Under the pieces are notes generated by a model. That model did no database searches. It saw nothing but the letters and a program-made list of their open reading frames with translations, and had not been told where the DNA came from. Source: CALMFG01 sp963674805 (GTDB lineage Bacteria > Bacillota > Clostridia > Christensenellales > CALMFG01). From it: a stretch of DNA of 64,000 nt. A program made the translations under genes and the position numbers. This document shows, piece by piece, positions 29,101-37,705 of the stretch (the stretch's first letter is position 1; each line of letters begins with the position of its first letter). The stretch covers positions 186,001-250,000 of the forward strand of contig CAXXNY010000005.1 of NCBI GenBank assembly GCA_963674805.2, written 5' to 3'.

Positions 29101-29787
29101 ATGGAAACGCAGCGCATCAATCAGGAGCCGCGCGAAGCAGTCTTAACGGCAAACCTGAAAAAAGTCGGATACAGCGATCATGAGATAAAGGAAGCCGTTG
29201 CCGCATGGGCGGTGACGAAATCAATGATACCGAAGACGTTTGACGCGGTCAGCGAATCGGAGTCCTGTTATTTCTGTGTCAGTGATCCGGAAAAAACCGT
29301 TGCATATGCGCATATTATGCTGGCGCATGAAGAACCGATTACCTATAAAAAGACCATTCTGAGCTTCGGAAAGAAGAACTTAAGGTCACAGATCGGTTCC
29401 TTGCTGCCTATGTCGATACCGGTATGCAAGCGGTGCAAGCGTGTCTTCAAGATGGTTGCTTTGATTAAATGGGTGACCACAGCTGCGATTACCGCGGCCG
29501 GATATGGTATCTGGGTGCTGCTGGATAAGCTAGGGCTTATCGGCAGCAACGTGACGCTGGCTTTTTATCTGGTGATTGTATTAGCTGCAGGATTAGGATA
29601 TTTTGTCGGCAAGGTGGTTTCCGCTTCATACGCGAAACGCCAGTCCGCTCATGTACACCTGGACCTTTTTGAGATTGACATTCTCGCTGATATGAAAAAG
29701 CGCGGCTGGTTTTTGCTCCAGGACAACAGCACATCATCGGCGATGGTCTTTAAAAAGTCGCCGGAGAACTTTGGCAGAGTATTTTAA
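29101..29787 (+). CDS. membrane protein with paired CxxC motifs, unknown function
   Basis: 228 residues; I do not recognise the family. A cytoplasmic-looking N-terminal half carries CYFC (Cys 56, 59) and CKRC (Cys 109, 112), spaced like a split zinc ribbon. Then come two transmembrane helices (about 121-142 and 151-175) joined by a short loop, and a C-terminal soluble segment of about 50 residues. AGGAG precedes the ATG, 18 bp after rpoC, and no terminator intervenes, so it is expressed with RNA polymerase subunits. Codon choice looks like its neighbours. Confidence 0.75.
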   Translation: METQRINQEPREAVLTANLKKVGYSDHEIKEAVAAWAVTKSMIPKTFDAVSESESCYFCVSDPEKTVAYAHIMLAHEEPITYKKTILSFGKKNLRSQIGSLLPMSIPVCKRCKRVFKMVALIKWVTTAAITAAGYGIWVLLDKLGLIGSNVTLAFYLVIVLAAGLGYFVGKVVSASYAKRQSAHVHLDLFEIDILADMKKRGWFLLQDNSTSSAMVFKKSPENFGRVF

Positions 29788-29808
29788 AAATTCACGTAGA
29801 AAAACGCA

Positions 29809-29837
29809 TTGACAAGGGTATGTCATGGTGTTAGAAT
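29809..29837 (+). promoter_or_regulatory. str operon promoter
   Basis: TTGACA (29809-29814), 17 bp, TAGAAT (29832-29837), 27 bp before the L7Ae-like gene. Confidence 0.75.
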
Positions 29838-29864
29838 ATTTGGGCGTGTGAAAAAGCATAAGTT

Positions 29865-30146
29865 ATGGAAGAAGAACATCAACAAACGATAAAAAACGAT
29901 CTGGTCAGCTGTGAAAAGGTGATCGGATTAAAACAGGTATTAAAATTTGCACAGCGTAAAGCCCTCAAGGTTATTTACCTGGCGGCGGACGTGGACCGGT
30001 CGGTCGGCGAAAAAGTAATCGCCGCGGCAAAGACGCATAACATTCCGGTGCTGCCGGTTTCATCCAAGCAGGAGCTTGGGGACATGTGCGGCATCGATGT
30101 CAGCGCAGCCTGTGTCGGAATGTTTAAAGACATAAGTGAGTTTTAA
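29865..30146 (+). CDS. L7Ae-family ribosomal/K-turn-binding protein
   Basis: 93 residues of the L7Ae/L30e/S12e/Gadd45 fold, the YbxF/YlxQ group. Core: CEKVIGLKQVLKFAQRKALKVIYLAADVD, quoted by parts as KVIGLKQVLKFA and KVIYLAADVD, then IPVLPVSSKQELGDMCGIDVS, with KQELG helix and the hydrophobic end. B. subtilis YbxF binds K-turn RNA and lies at the same place before rpsL. The ATG at 29865 has no clear SD. Its first bases, GTTATGGAAGAAGAACAT, closely resemble the rpsL leader. Confidence 0.88.
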   Translation: MEEEHQQTIKNDLVSCEKVIGLKQVLKFAQRKALKVIYLAADVDRSVGEKVIAAAKTHNIPVLPVSSKQELGDMCGIDVSAACVGMFKDISEF

Positions 30147-30150
30147 AAAC

Positions 30151-30202
30151 GGCCTTACTGGGTTGCAAGGCTTAATAATAGAAGCAAAGTTATGGAAAGG
30201 AG
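30151..30202 (+). promoter_or_regulatory. rpsL leader: hairpin and displaced SD
   Basis: GGCCTT (30151-30156) and AAGGCT (30167-30172) can pair, with one G-U pair. The SD AAAGGAG (30196-30202) ends 15 bases before the rpsL ATG, longer than usual, and a five-codon frame ATG-GAA-AGG-AGA-ACA-TAA covers it. Confidence 0.35.
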
Positions 30203-30217
30203 AACATAACGTAAAAC

Positions 30218-30592
30218 ATGCCAACAATCAATCAGTTGATCAAAAATGGCAGAAAATCTGCGGTTAAAAAGACAACGTCACCGATATTAAAGCAGTGTCC
30301 GCAAAAGCGCGGGGTTTGTCTGGCTGTCAGAACCATGACACCGAAAAAACCGAATTCTGCTTTGAGGAAAATTGCGAGAGTCCGTCTGACCAACCAAATG
30401 GAAGGTTCTGCTTATATTCCGGGAATCGGACACAACCTGCAAGAGCATAGTGTTGTGCTGATCCGCGGCGGAAAAGTGAAGGATCTGCCTGGTGTCAGAT
30501 ATCATATTATCCGTGGCGCGCTGGATACGGCGGGTGTTGCAGACAGAAGACAATCCCGTTCACTTTATGGCGCAAAACGGCCGAAGAAATAA
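30218..30592 (+). CDS. rpsL: 30S ribosomal protein S12
   Basis: 124 residues. S12 sits at the decoding centre. The motifs TPKKPNSALRKIARVRL, YIPGIGHNLQEHSVVLIRGG and KDLPGVRYHIIRGALDT are intact. Both Lys that commonly mutate to give streptomycin resistance (in TPKKPNS and in GGKVKDLPG) are wild type. The in-frame TAA just upstream fixes the ATG at 30218. Second gene of the str operon. Confidence 0.98.
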   Translation: MPTINQLIKNGRKSAVKKTTSPILKQCPQKRGVCLAVRTMTPKKPNSALRKIARVRLTNQMEGSAYIPGIGHNLQEHSVVLIRGGKVKDLPGVRYHIIRGALDTAGVADRRQSRSLYGAKRPKK

Positions 30593-30616
30593 CCATTAAC
30601 AGGAGGGACACAAGAA

Positions 30617-31087
30617 ATGCCCAGACGCGGAGGCGTACCGAAGCGTGAGATTTTACCGGACCCGATGTATAAGAGTGTGGTTTTAACCAAACTCATCAAC
30701 CAGGTTATGCTGGATGGAAAACGGGGAACGGCGCAGAAAATCTGCTATGACGCTTTTGATATTATAAAAGAAAAAACAGGGAAGGATCCGTTGGATGTTT
30801 TCTTAGAAGCAATGGAAAACATTATGCCGGTCTTAGAAGTTAAGGCAAGACGTGTCGGCGGTGCGACTTATCAGGTACCGATCGAAGTCAGCCCGAGAAG
30901 ACGGCAGACCCTCGGCATTCGCTGGCTGGTGAACAACACCAGAAACAGAGGCGAACGCACCATGCATGAACGCCTGGCAGGCGAAATCATGGATGCCGCT
31001 AACAACTCCGGTTCCAGTGTCAAGAAGAAAGAAGACACGCACCGGATGGCGGAAGCGAACCGTGCATTTGCTCATTACCGCTGGTAG
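30617..31087 (+). CDS. rpsG: 30S ribosomal protein S7
   Basis: 156 residues, usual length. S7 initiates assembly of the 30S head. Start MPRRGGVPKREILPDP, then GKRGTAQKICYDAFDII, VKARRVGGATYQVPIEV and the C-terminal EANRAFAHYRW. AGGAGGG precedes the ATG and rpsL ends 24 bp earlier. Followed by a structured 157-bp spacer. Confidence 0.98.
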   Translation: MPRRGGVPKREILPDPMYKSVVLTKLINQVMLDGKRGTAQKICYDAFDIIKEKTGKDPLDVFLEAMENIMPVLEVKARRVGGATYQVPIEVSPRRRQTLGIRWLVNNTRNRGERTMHERLAGEIMDAANNSGSSVKKKEDTHRMAEANRAFAHYRW

Positions 31088-31141
31088 TCCGGCGGTTTTG
31101 CTGCGCAGATAAAAAACGCGGCAAAAAAATATGCCCATTTA

Positions 31142-31224
31142 CGTCAAGCGAAAGCCTGACGCAAATATAAAATTTTTTAAGCTTAACACGAAAATCGCTG
31201 CTTGGGATTCCCTGGGTGGCGATT
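31142..31224 (+). promoter_or_regulatory. two hairpins in the rpsG-fusA spacer
   Basis: CGTCAAGC (31142-31149) and GCCTGACG (31154-31161) close a GAAA tetraloop, with one mismatch. Further on, AATCGC (31193-31198) pairs with GCGATT (31219-31224) around an internal GGG/CCC stem. No T-run terminator follows either. Possible processing or regulatory site. Confidence 0.35.
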
Positions 31225-31244
31225 AAAGCTGAGAGGAGGAAAAA

Positions 31245-33314
31245 GTGGCTAGACAATTTCCGCTTGAGAAAACAAGGAATATTGGCATAATGGCTCACAT
31301 CGACGCGGGAAAAACGACAACCACGGAACGTATTCTGTTCTATACCGGCCGGACGCATAAGATCGGCGAAGTCCACGAAGGCGATGCAACAATGGACTGG
31401 ATGGAGCAGGAACAGGAACGCGGCATTACGATAACTTCTGCGGCGACTACTGCAGAATGGAAAGAACACAGGATAAACATTATTGACACGCCAGGGCACG
31501 TTGACTTTACTGTAGAGGTAGAACGGTCCTTGCGCGTTTTAGACGGAGCGGTGGCGGTTTTCTGTGCCAAAGGCGGCGTAGAACCTCAATCCGAAACCGT
31601 TTGGCGCCAGGCTGATAAATACCGTGTACCACGGATTGCGTATATCAACAAGATGGACATCATGGGCGCAGACTTTTTAAATGTTGTTGATATGATGAAA
31701 GAAAGACTGGGTGCCAAAGCGGTGCCGATTCAATTGCCTATTGGTGCGGAGGACACGTTCTCCGGCATCGTTGATCTGGTGGCAATGAACGCGATTACAT
31801 TTAAGGATGACTTAGGCAAAGAGCGTGAAATCGTAGAGATTCCGGCAGATATGCGGGAATTAGCGGAAGAATATCGGGAAAACCTGATTGAGGCCGCTTG
31901 TGAAACCGATGATGAATTGATGTCGGCATATTTGGAAGGCGAAGCAATCAGCGAAGCGGATATCCGCAAGGCCATCCGTAAAGCCACAATCAGTCTGGAA
32001 ATTGTACCGGTTGTATGCGGCTCTTCTTATAAGAACAAGGGCGTCCAGCCGTTGCTTGATGATGTGGTGGAATACCTGCCGTCACCGACGGAAGTACCGC
32101 CGATTGTCGGCAAGAAGCCGGATACCGGAACAGAAGAAGCACGGCACGCATCGGATGATGAGCCGTTTGCAGCGCTTGCATTTAAAATTATGGCTGACCC
32201 ATTTGTGGGCAAACTGGCATTCTTCAGGGTATATTCCGGTAAGTTAAAGTCTGGTTCTTACGTTTATAATTCAACCAAAGAAAAGCGCGAACGAGTCGGC
32301 AGAATCCTGCAGATGCACGCCAACCACCGTGAAGAACGCGAAGAAGTTTATGCGGGTGATATCGCGGCGGCAGTCGGATTTAAAGACGTGACAACAGGCG
32401 ATACGCTTTGTGATGATAAACATCAGATTGTTCTGGAGTCCATGGTGTTCCCGGAACCGGTTATCAGAGTTGCGATTGAGCCTAAAACCAAGGCAGGGCG
32501 CGACAAGATGAGCGAAGCGCTCGCGAAACTGTCCGAGGAAGACCCGACCTTTAAGGCATATACTGATCCGGAAACCGGACAGACCATCATTGCCGGTATG
32601 GGTGAACTGCACCTTGAAATCATCGTAGACCGGATGCTTCGTGAATTTAAAGTCGAAGCGACCGTCGGTAAGCCGCAGGTTGCATATAAAGAAGCAATCA
32701 GAAAAGCGGTTAAGGTGGAAGGCAAGTATGCCCGCCAATCCGGTGGACGCGGACAATACGGTCACTGCGTCATCGAGGTCGAACCTTTGGAAGCAGGCTC
32801 AGGCTATATTTTTGAAAACAAAATTGTCGGCGGCACGATTCCAAGAGAATACATTCCGAGTGTTGACAATGGTATCAAAGAAGCGGCTCAGAATGGTATA
32901 CTCGGCGGTTATGAGGTTATGGACTTTAAAGTCACACTCGTAGACGGCAGTTACCATGAAGTTGACTCATCTGAAATGGCGTTTAAGATTGCCGGATCAA
33001 TGGCATTTAAGGAAGCCATGCGCAAAGCCGATCCTGTACTGCTTGAACCGATGATGAAGATTGAAGTAACCGTACCTGAAGAGTTTATGGGCGACATCTT
33101 AGGAAACATCAACTCACGGCGCGGCAGGATTGAAGGCACAGTATCCCGTTCGGGCGCACAGGTAATTTCGGGTTTTGTCCCGCTGGGCGAAATGTTCGGG
33201 TATGCGACCGACTTAAGATCACGGACGCAAGGCAGAGGAAACTTCACGATGCAGTTCTCGCATTATGATCCGGTGCCCAAGAGTATCAGTGAAAAGTTGG
33301 GCGGCAATCAATAA
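31245..33314 (+). CDS. fusA: elongation factor G
   Basis: 689 residues. GTPase that drives translocation. GTP-binding motifs: AHIDAGKTTTTERIL (G1), RGITITSA (G2), DTPGHVDFT (G3), NKMD (G4) and the G5 region near residue 260. Domains II-V follow, ending GRGNFTMQFSHYDPVP. No insertion or EF-G2 features. The GTG start at 31245 has GAGAGGAGG 5 bases upstream. Downstream spacing to tuf is 60 bp. Confidence 0.98.
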   Translation: MARQFPLEKTRNIGIMAHIDAGKTTTTERILFYTGRTHKIGEVHEGDATMDWMEQEQERGITITSAATTAEWKEHRINIIDTPGHVDFTVEVERSLRVLDGAVAVFCAKGGVEPQSETVWRQADKYRVPRIAYINKMDIMGADFLNVVDMMKERLGAKAVPIQLPIGAEDTFSGIVDLVAMNAITFKDDLGKEREIVEIPADMRELAEEYRENLIEAACETDDELMSAYLEGEAISEADIRKAIRKATISLEIVPVVCGSSYKNKGVQPLLDDVVEYLPSPTEVPPIVGKKPDTGTEEARHASDDEPFAALAFKIMADPFVGKLAFFRVYSGKLKSGSYVYNSTKEKRERVGRILQMHANHREEREEVYAGDIAAAVGFKDVTTGDTLCDDKHQIVLESMVFPEPVIRVAIEPKTKAGRDKMSEALAKLSEEDPTFKAYTDPETGQTIIAGMGELHLEIIVDRMLREFKVEATVGKPQVAYKEAIRKAVKVEGKYARQSGGRGQYGHCVIEVEPLEAGSGYIFENKIVGGTIPREYIPSVDNGIKEAAQNGILGGYEVMDFKVTLVDGSYHEVDSSEMAFKIAGSMAFKEAMRKADPVLLEPMMKIEVTVPEEFMGDILGNINSRRGRIEGTVSRSGAQVISGFVPLGEMFGYATDLRSRTQGRGNFTMQFSHYDPVPKSISEKLGGNQ

Positions 33315-33374
33315 TTAATCAGTTAGTGAATTAGAACATTATAAATTCTTAAAAAGAGGAGGAAATATTTTAAG

Positions 33375-34592
33375 ATGGCAAAAGCGAAATTCGAGAGAAA
33401 CAAACCGCACGTTAATATCGGCACGATCGGGCACGTTGACCACGGCAAAACGACATTGACCGCAGCGATCACGTCGGTATTGTCGAAGTACGGGCAGGCG
33501 CAGGAAACGAAGTATGACGAAATTGACAAGGCGCCGGAAGAAAAAGAGAGAGGCATCACGATCAACACGGCGCACGTAGAATATGAAACGGAAAACCGCC
33601 ACTATGCACACGTGGACTGCCCGGGGCATGCTGACTATGTCAAGAACATGATCACAGGAGCAGCACAGATGGACGGAGCGATTCTGGTAGTCAGTGCAGC
33701 AGACGGCCCGATGCCGCAGACAAGAGAACATATCCTGCTGGCCCGCCAGGTGGATGTGCCGCACATCATCGTGTTCATGAACAAGACAGACCAGGTAGAC
33801 GATCCGGAACTTTTGGAACTGGTTGAAATGGAAGTCAGGGAACTGCTCTCTGAATACGAATTCGACGGCGACAACATTCCGATCATCAAGGGCAGTGCGT
33901 TAAAGGCATTAGAAGTCTCACAGAATCTGGATGGCGATGCAGTTAGGGAAAACCCGGACTGCAAATGCATCTTTGAACTGATGGACGCAGTAGACGCATC
34001 GATTCCGACACCGGAACGCGCATCTGACAAACCGTTCTTAATGCCGGTTGAAGACGTGTTCTCCATCACCGGACGCGGAACAGTTGCGACAGGCAGAGTA
34101 GACCGCGGAACCATTAAGGTTGGCGAAGAAGTAGAAATCATCGGACTGACCGACGAAAGAAGAAAAGTCGTTGTAACCGGTGTAGAAATGTTCAGAAAGC
34201 TGCTTGACCAGGCGATCGCAGGCGATAACATCGGACTGCTGCTGCGCGGCGTACAGAGAACAGAAATCGAAAGAGGCCAGGTGCTGGCGAAACCGGGTTC
34301 TATCAACCCGCACACGCACTACAAAGGCCAGGTATACGTCTTAAAGCAGGATGAAGGCGGCCGTCATACCCCGTTCTTTAACGGCTACAGACCGCAGTTC
34401 TTCTTCAGAACAACAGACGTTACCGGAACGATCACCCTGCCGGAAGGCACGGAGATGGTTATGCCTGGGGACAACATCGAAATGGAAATCAAGCTGATTA
34501 CTCCGATTGCGATGGAAGAAGGCGTACGTTTCGCGATACGTGAAGGCGGCAGAACCGTTGGTTCTGGCGTTGTCACAGCGGTTATCGAATAA
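33375..34592 (+). CDS. tuf: elongation factor Tu
   Basis: 405 residues. GTPase delivering aminoacyl-tRNA to the ribosome. Motifs: GHVDHGKTTLT (G1), RGITINTAHVEYE (switch I), DCPGHADYVKNM (G3), NKTD (G4; E. coli has NKCD). GSALKALE is G5. Domains II and III are complete, ending RTVGSGVVTAVIE. A few residues longer than E. coli EF-Tu. GAGGAGG precedes the ATG at a spacing of about 11. Codon use is strongly biased (repeated preferred codons), as expected for a very highly expressed gene. Ends the str operon at a strong terminator. Confidence 0.98.
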   Translation: MAKAKFERNKPHVNIGTIGHVDHGKTTLTAAITSVLSKYGQAQETKYDEIDKAPEEKERGITINTAHVEYETENRHYAHVDCPGHADYVKNMITGAAQMDGAILVVSAADGPMPQTREHILLARQVDVPHIIVFMNKTDQVDDPELLELVEMEVRELLSEYEFDGDNIPIIKGSALKALEVSQNLDGDAVRENPDCKCIFELMDAVDASIPTPERASDKPFLMPVEDVFSITGRGTVATGRVDRGTIKVGEEVEIIGLTDERRKVVVTGVEMFRKLLDQAIAGDNIGLLLRGVQRTEIERGQVLAKPGSINPHTHYKGQVYVLKQDEGGRHTPFFNGYRPQFFFRTTDVTGTITLPEGTEMVMPGDNIEMEIKLITPIAMEEGVRFAIREGGRTVGSGVVTAVIE

Positions 34593-34615
34593 CCAACCAA
34601 ACTTAAACAAAAACA

Positions 34616-34643
34616 AAGACGGCGGGTACCCGCCGTCTTTTTA
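34616..34643 (+). terminator. str operon terminator
   Basis: AAAGACGGCGG (34616-34626) and CCGCCGTCTTT (34631-34641) form a perfect 11-bp stem with loop GTAC, then T. This ends transcription after tuf. Confidence 0.9.
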
Positions 34644-34666
34644 TTAGTTATATAGGACGAAATAAG

Positions 34667-34680
34667 GCCGGGGAACCGGC
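34667..34680 (+). other. small hairpin after the tuf terminator
   Basis: GCCGG (34667-34671) and CCGGC (34676-34680) close a GGAA tetraloop. No T-run follows. Function unknown. Confidence 0.3.
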
Positions 34681-34759
34681 GGCTCAATATATTGTGGTCA
34701 CAAAGCGTCATGCACCTATTTTGTAGCATTGAATAAGTTTGAACGCTTTGTGAATATGG

Positions 34760-34788
34760 TTGAATGAATGTTTTTTCTATGGTATATT
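34760..34788 (+). promoter_or_regulatory. promoter of the DUF1015 gene
   Basis: TTGAAT (34760-34765), 17 bp, TATATT (34783-34788), 46 bp before the ATG. Confidence 0.6.
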
Positions 34789-34834
34789 ACTTTAGGTAAA
34801 ATGCAGAAAAGAAGATAGCACACAAAGAGGATAT

Positions 34835-37675
34835 ATGAAAAATTATGGTCTGGCAACGCCGCAGGTGCTGTTGCCGAACAGAAGAGTGAATTTGAAAAAA
34901 TGGGCGGTTGTGGCCTGTGACCAGTATAACGCCAACCCGGAGTATTGGGAACGCGTACAGCGGCTGGTCGGCAATAACGCATCCACCTTTCATATTATAT
35001 TACCCGAAATCTATCTGGACGATGACCACGAGGACCGGATTCTCGCGATTACAGCTGAGATGGAGGCTTATGTGGCGGAGGGCGTAGTCGAAGCGCTACC
35101 GCCTGGTTTTGTTTTGGTCCAGCGACAGCTCAAGGACGGCATACGCACCGGGCTGGTCGCCATGATTGATTTGGAGAAATACCGCTATAAACCGACAAAG
35201 AATACATTAATCAGACCGACCGAGCAGACGGTGATGGAGCGTATTCCGCCGCGTGTGGCAATCCGCAAGCCGGCGCTGCTGGAATCCCCGCACATTTTGG
35301 TTCTGCTCAACGACCCGCGTAAAAAGGTAATTGAACCGCTGCTGCGGCGCATGAAGAAGTTTCCGCTGCTTTACGATTTTGACCTGATGGAAAACGGCGG
35401 GAAAATCACCGGGCATTTTGTCGGAGACAAGCAGGAAATAGACGAGCTTTATGAACGGCTGGAAATGATTGCCGAAGAAAACGAGATTCTCTTTGCGGTC
35501 GGCGACGGCAACCATTCGCTCGCAACCGCAAAAGCGGTATGGGATGAGTTCAAGCAAAAGCTTGATCCGAAAGAAAGACGCAAACATCCGAAACGCTTTG
35601 CGCTGGTGGAGGTGGTCAACCTCTTTGATGAGGGCCTGATTTTTGAACCCATTCATCGCGTGGTTACCGGGATTGACACTAACCAGCTGATTTCGGATTT
35701 AATCCGGCTTTTTAATCATCGCAATATGGGCGCGAAAATATTCTTTAAACGCTCATCGGCAACCAAGTTCAGCAATGCGCCTGAAGGTCAGTCGATTGAC
35801 TTTATTGCGAAGGACAGAAAAGGCTATATTTTATTGACCAACCCTGAGCATGAGATGGAGGCAGTTAATTTCCAAAACGTGCTGGATGAGTTTATCCGCA
35901 TCCACCCTGAGGCAAAGATTGAATATATCCATGGCGAAGATGAACTGGCCCGCATATGTGAACAGGATAAAGCGACAGGTTTTATTCTGCCGTCGTTAAA
36001 TAAAGACAGCTTTATCGAGGTGCTTGCCAAACACGGTGTGTTGCCGAAAAAGTGCTTTTCTTTAGGCGAAGCAAACGAAAAACGCTATTATCTTGAAACA
36101 CGCTTGCTGGATGAAATCATTGAAGTGGATGAAACGCACGCATTATTCCATGCAGCGGAAGAGGAGCCGGAACCTGAACCAGATTTTGAGGAAGAGACAA
36201 CCGAGGACGAAGCGTCTAAAATTGGATGGCTGGATCAGGGAAATAACGAGGACATCATCTCTATGGCTTTTGCGGAAGAAAAAGAAGATGAAGAATTGGA
36301 TATTTATAATAATGAATTTCTGCAGGTTGAACGCGAACCCAACCCGGAAGAATATCTGTCACGGCGTGAACTGAAATTGTTAAAACGCCAGCAGCGGATT
36401 GACGAACTGCTGGGTGAGATGACAGCTGACCTGCCGGAAAGCCCGATCAGCGGGATGCTGGACGAAACGGATGAACCGCCGTTATCCCGCAGGGAATTAA
36501 AACTGCTGAAACGCCAGCAGGAATATGATTACTTACTGGAGCAAATTAATAAAGTTAAAGCCGAGCAGGCGGAAGAAGCGGCAGAACAACCAAAAGCCGT
36601 AGAGCAGCATCCTGTGATGCCAAAACCTGAACGCTCGGAAGAACCAGTTCTGGAAGAAAAAGAAGAGCCGGACTTTGATACCGTTATGACCCGCGCCGAG
36701 CGGATGCAAAGACGCCGTGAAGAAAAGGCAAGGGCAAGAGAAGAAATGCTCGCCGAACTGGAACGGGAAATTGGGTCGGCTCAGGACGAAGCGGAAGCCG
36801 AACCGCAGATGACACGGCGTGAAGCGCGCGCGCTTCGCCGCAGGGAAAAGCTTGAGGCGCTGCTGGGTGAGATTGACCCGGAACAGGCTCAGATGCTTGG
36901 AGCGGAAGCCGAAACGGATGCGCCTTCTTTTGACAAAGAAAGCGAAGAACCGGTATTATCAAAAAGTGAACAACGCCGCCTGATGCGTGAAGAAAAGCGC
37001 CGTCAGCGATTGGAGCAAATCGAAGCGTGGGAACGCGAGGCGGAAGACGCTTTTAACCGGGAAATTGAAGAAGAGGCGGCGGCAAAAGAAACCGAAGCTG
37101 AAGCGGAAACCGAGCAGGAGCCGGTTGACGCACGCGCACGCAAGATGAAGTCACGGCTGAGAGGACTTCCTGAAATCAATGAAGCTTTAAGCGAAGACGA
37201 AGCCGAACTCGACGAAGCAGATATGATGGTTTCGCTGGAAAAGGCGCGCTTACGTCTGGAAGCGGAAAAGATTCGTTTAGAACGGTTTAAAATAAAGGAA
37301 GAAACAAAACTCCAGGTCCAGATCGAGCGGGAACGCCAAAAGGCAATCCGCAGGGCCGAGCTGGATGCCCTCCGCATGCAGGACGAAGAAGCGTGGGCGG
37401 ATGAGGTGGAAGCCCAGCAGCTGACAGACGGAAAGAATGCGGAGCCGGCAGGAAAGAAGAAAAGGCGCGCGCTCAGTGAAATCCTCGGCGATATCGTTCA
37501 CGAGGTTAAGCGTGAAGAGGAAGAAAAGAAACAGCCCGAAACGGTCATTGTCCGGCGGGACACCAACGAGATTATCGGGCAGACATTTAAAATAGAGCAT
37601 AAGCAGACAGAGAAAAAAGAAAAACGGCGTAAGGGGACGATTCTCGTCAAACGCGCCGGGAATGAATACAAATAA
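34835..37675 (+). CDS. DUF1015 protein with a long charged repeat tail
   Basis: 946 residues. Residues about 1-430 are a DUF1015 domain: WAVVACDQYNANPEYWE, LVQRQLKDGIRTGLVAMIDLE (parts RQLKDGIRTG, LVAMIDLE), LRRMKKFPLLYDFDLME, and FAVGDGNHSLATAKAVWDE (about 221-239). The biochemical role of this family is not established. The remaining ~500 residues are rich in Glu, Arg, Ala and Lys and contain five copies of a motif like LSRRELKLLKRQQ, beginning at residues 508, 550, 618, 659 and 708. A predicted coiled coil (about 785-860) and a basic end rich in Lys follow. Usual DUF1015 proteins stop near 400-430 residues. It starts 30 bp before lysC, likely the same transcript. The tail has no transmembrane segment or signal, so the protein should be cytoplasmic. 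Confidence 0.85.
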   Translation: MKNYGLATPQVLLPNRRVNLKKWAVVACDQYNANPEYWERVQRLVGNNASTFHIILPEIYLDDDHEDRILAITAEMEAYVAEGVVEALPPGFVLVQRQLKDGIRTGLVAMIDLEKYRYKPTKNTLIRPTEQTVMERIPPRVAIRKPALLESPHILVLLNDPRKKVIEPLLRRMKKFPLLYDFDLMENGGKITGHFVGDKQEIDELYERLEMIAEENEILFAVGDGNHSLATAKAVWDEFKQKLDPKERRKHPKRFALVEVVNLFDEGLIFEPIHRVVTGIDTNQLISDLIRLFNHRNMGAKIFFKRSSATKFSNAPEGQSIDFIAKDRKGYILLTNPEHEMEAVNFQNVLDEFIRIHPEAKIEYIHGEDELARICEQDKATGFILPSLNKDSFIEVLAKHGVLPKKCFSLGEANEKRYYLETRLLDEIIEVDETHALFHAAEEEPEPEPDFEEETTEDEASKIGWLDQGNNEDIISMAFAEEKEDEELDIYNNEFLQVEREPNPEEYLSRRELKLLKRQQRIDELLGEMTADLPESPISGMLDETDEPPLSRRELKLLKRQQEYDYLLEQINKVKAEQAEEAAEQPKAVEQHPVMPKPERSEEPVLEEKEEPDFDTVMTRAERMQRRREEKARAREEMLAELEREIGSAQDEAEAEPQMTRREARALRRREKLEALLGEIDPEQAQMLGAEAETDAPSFDKESEEPVLSKSEQRRLMREEKRRQRLEQIEAWEREAEDAFNREIEEEAAAKETEAEAETEQEPVDARARKMKSRLRGLPEINEALSEDEAELDEADMMVSLEKARLRLEAEKIRLERFKIKEETKLQVQIERERQKAIRRAELDALRMQDEEAWADEVEAQQLTDGKNAEPAGKKKRRALSEILGDIVHEVKREEEEKKQPETVIVRRDTNEIIGQTFKIEHKQTEKKEKRRKGTILVKRAGNEYK

Positions 37676-37705
37676 GGCAAGGCAAAAGAAGGGTCAGGCA
37701 GGAAC

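Noticed and set aside
33635..34315. 226-codon Ser-rich minus-strand frame opposite tuf
   Set aside because: Ser/Thr-rich composition is produced by reading the antisense of a strongly biased gene.
37676..37705. Lysine riboswitch before aspartate kinase
   Set aside because: Only 30 bp separate it from the upstream gene; there is no room.
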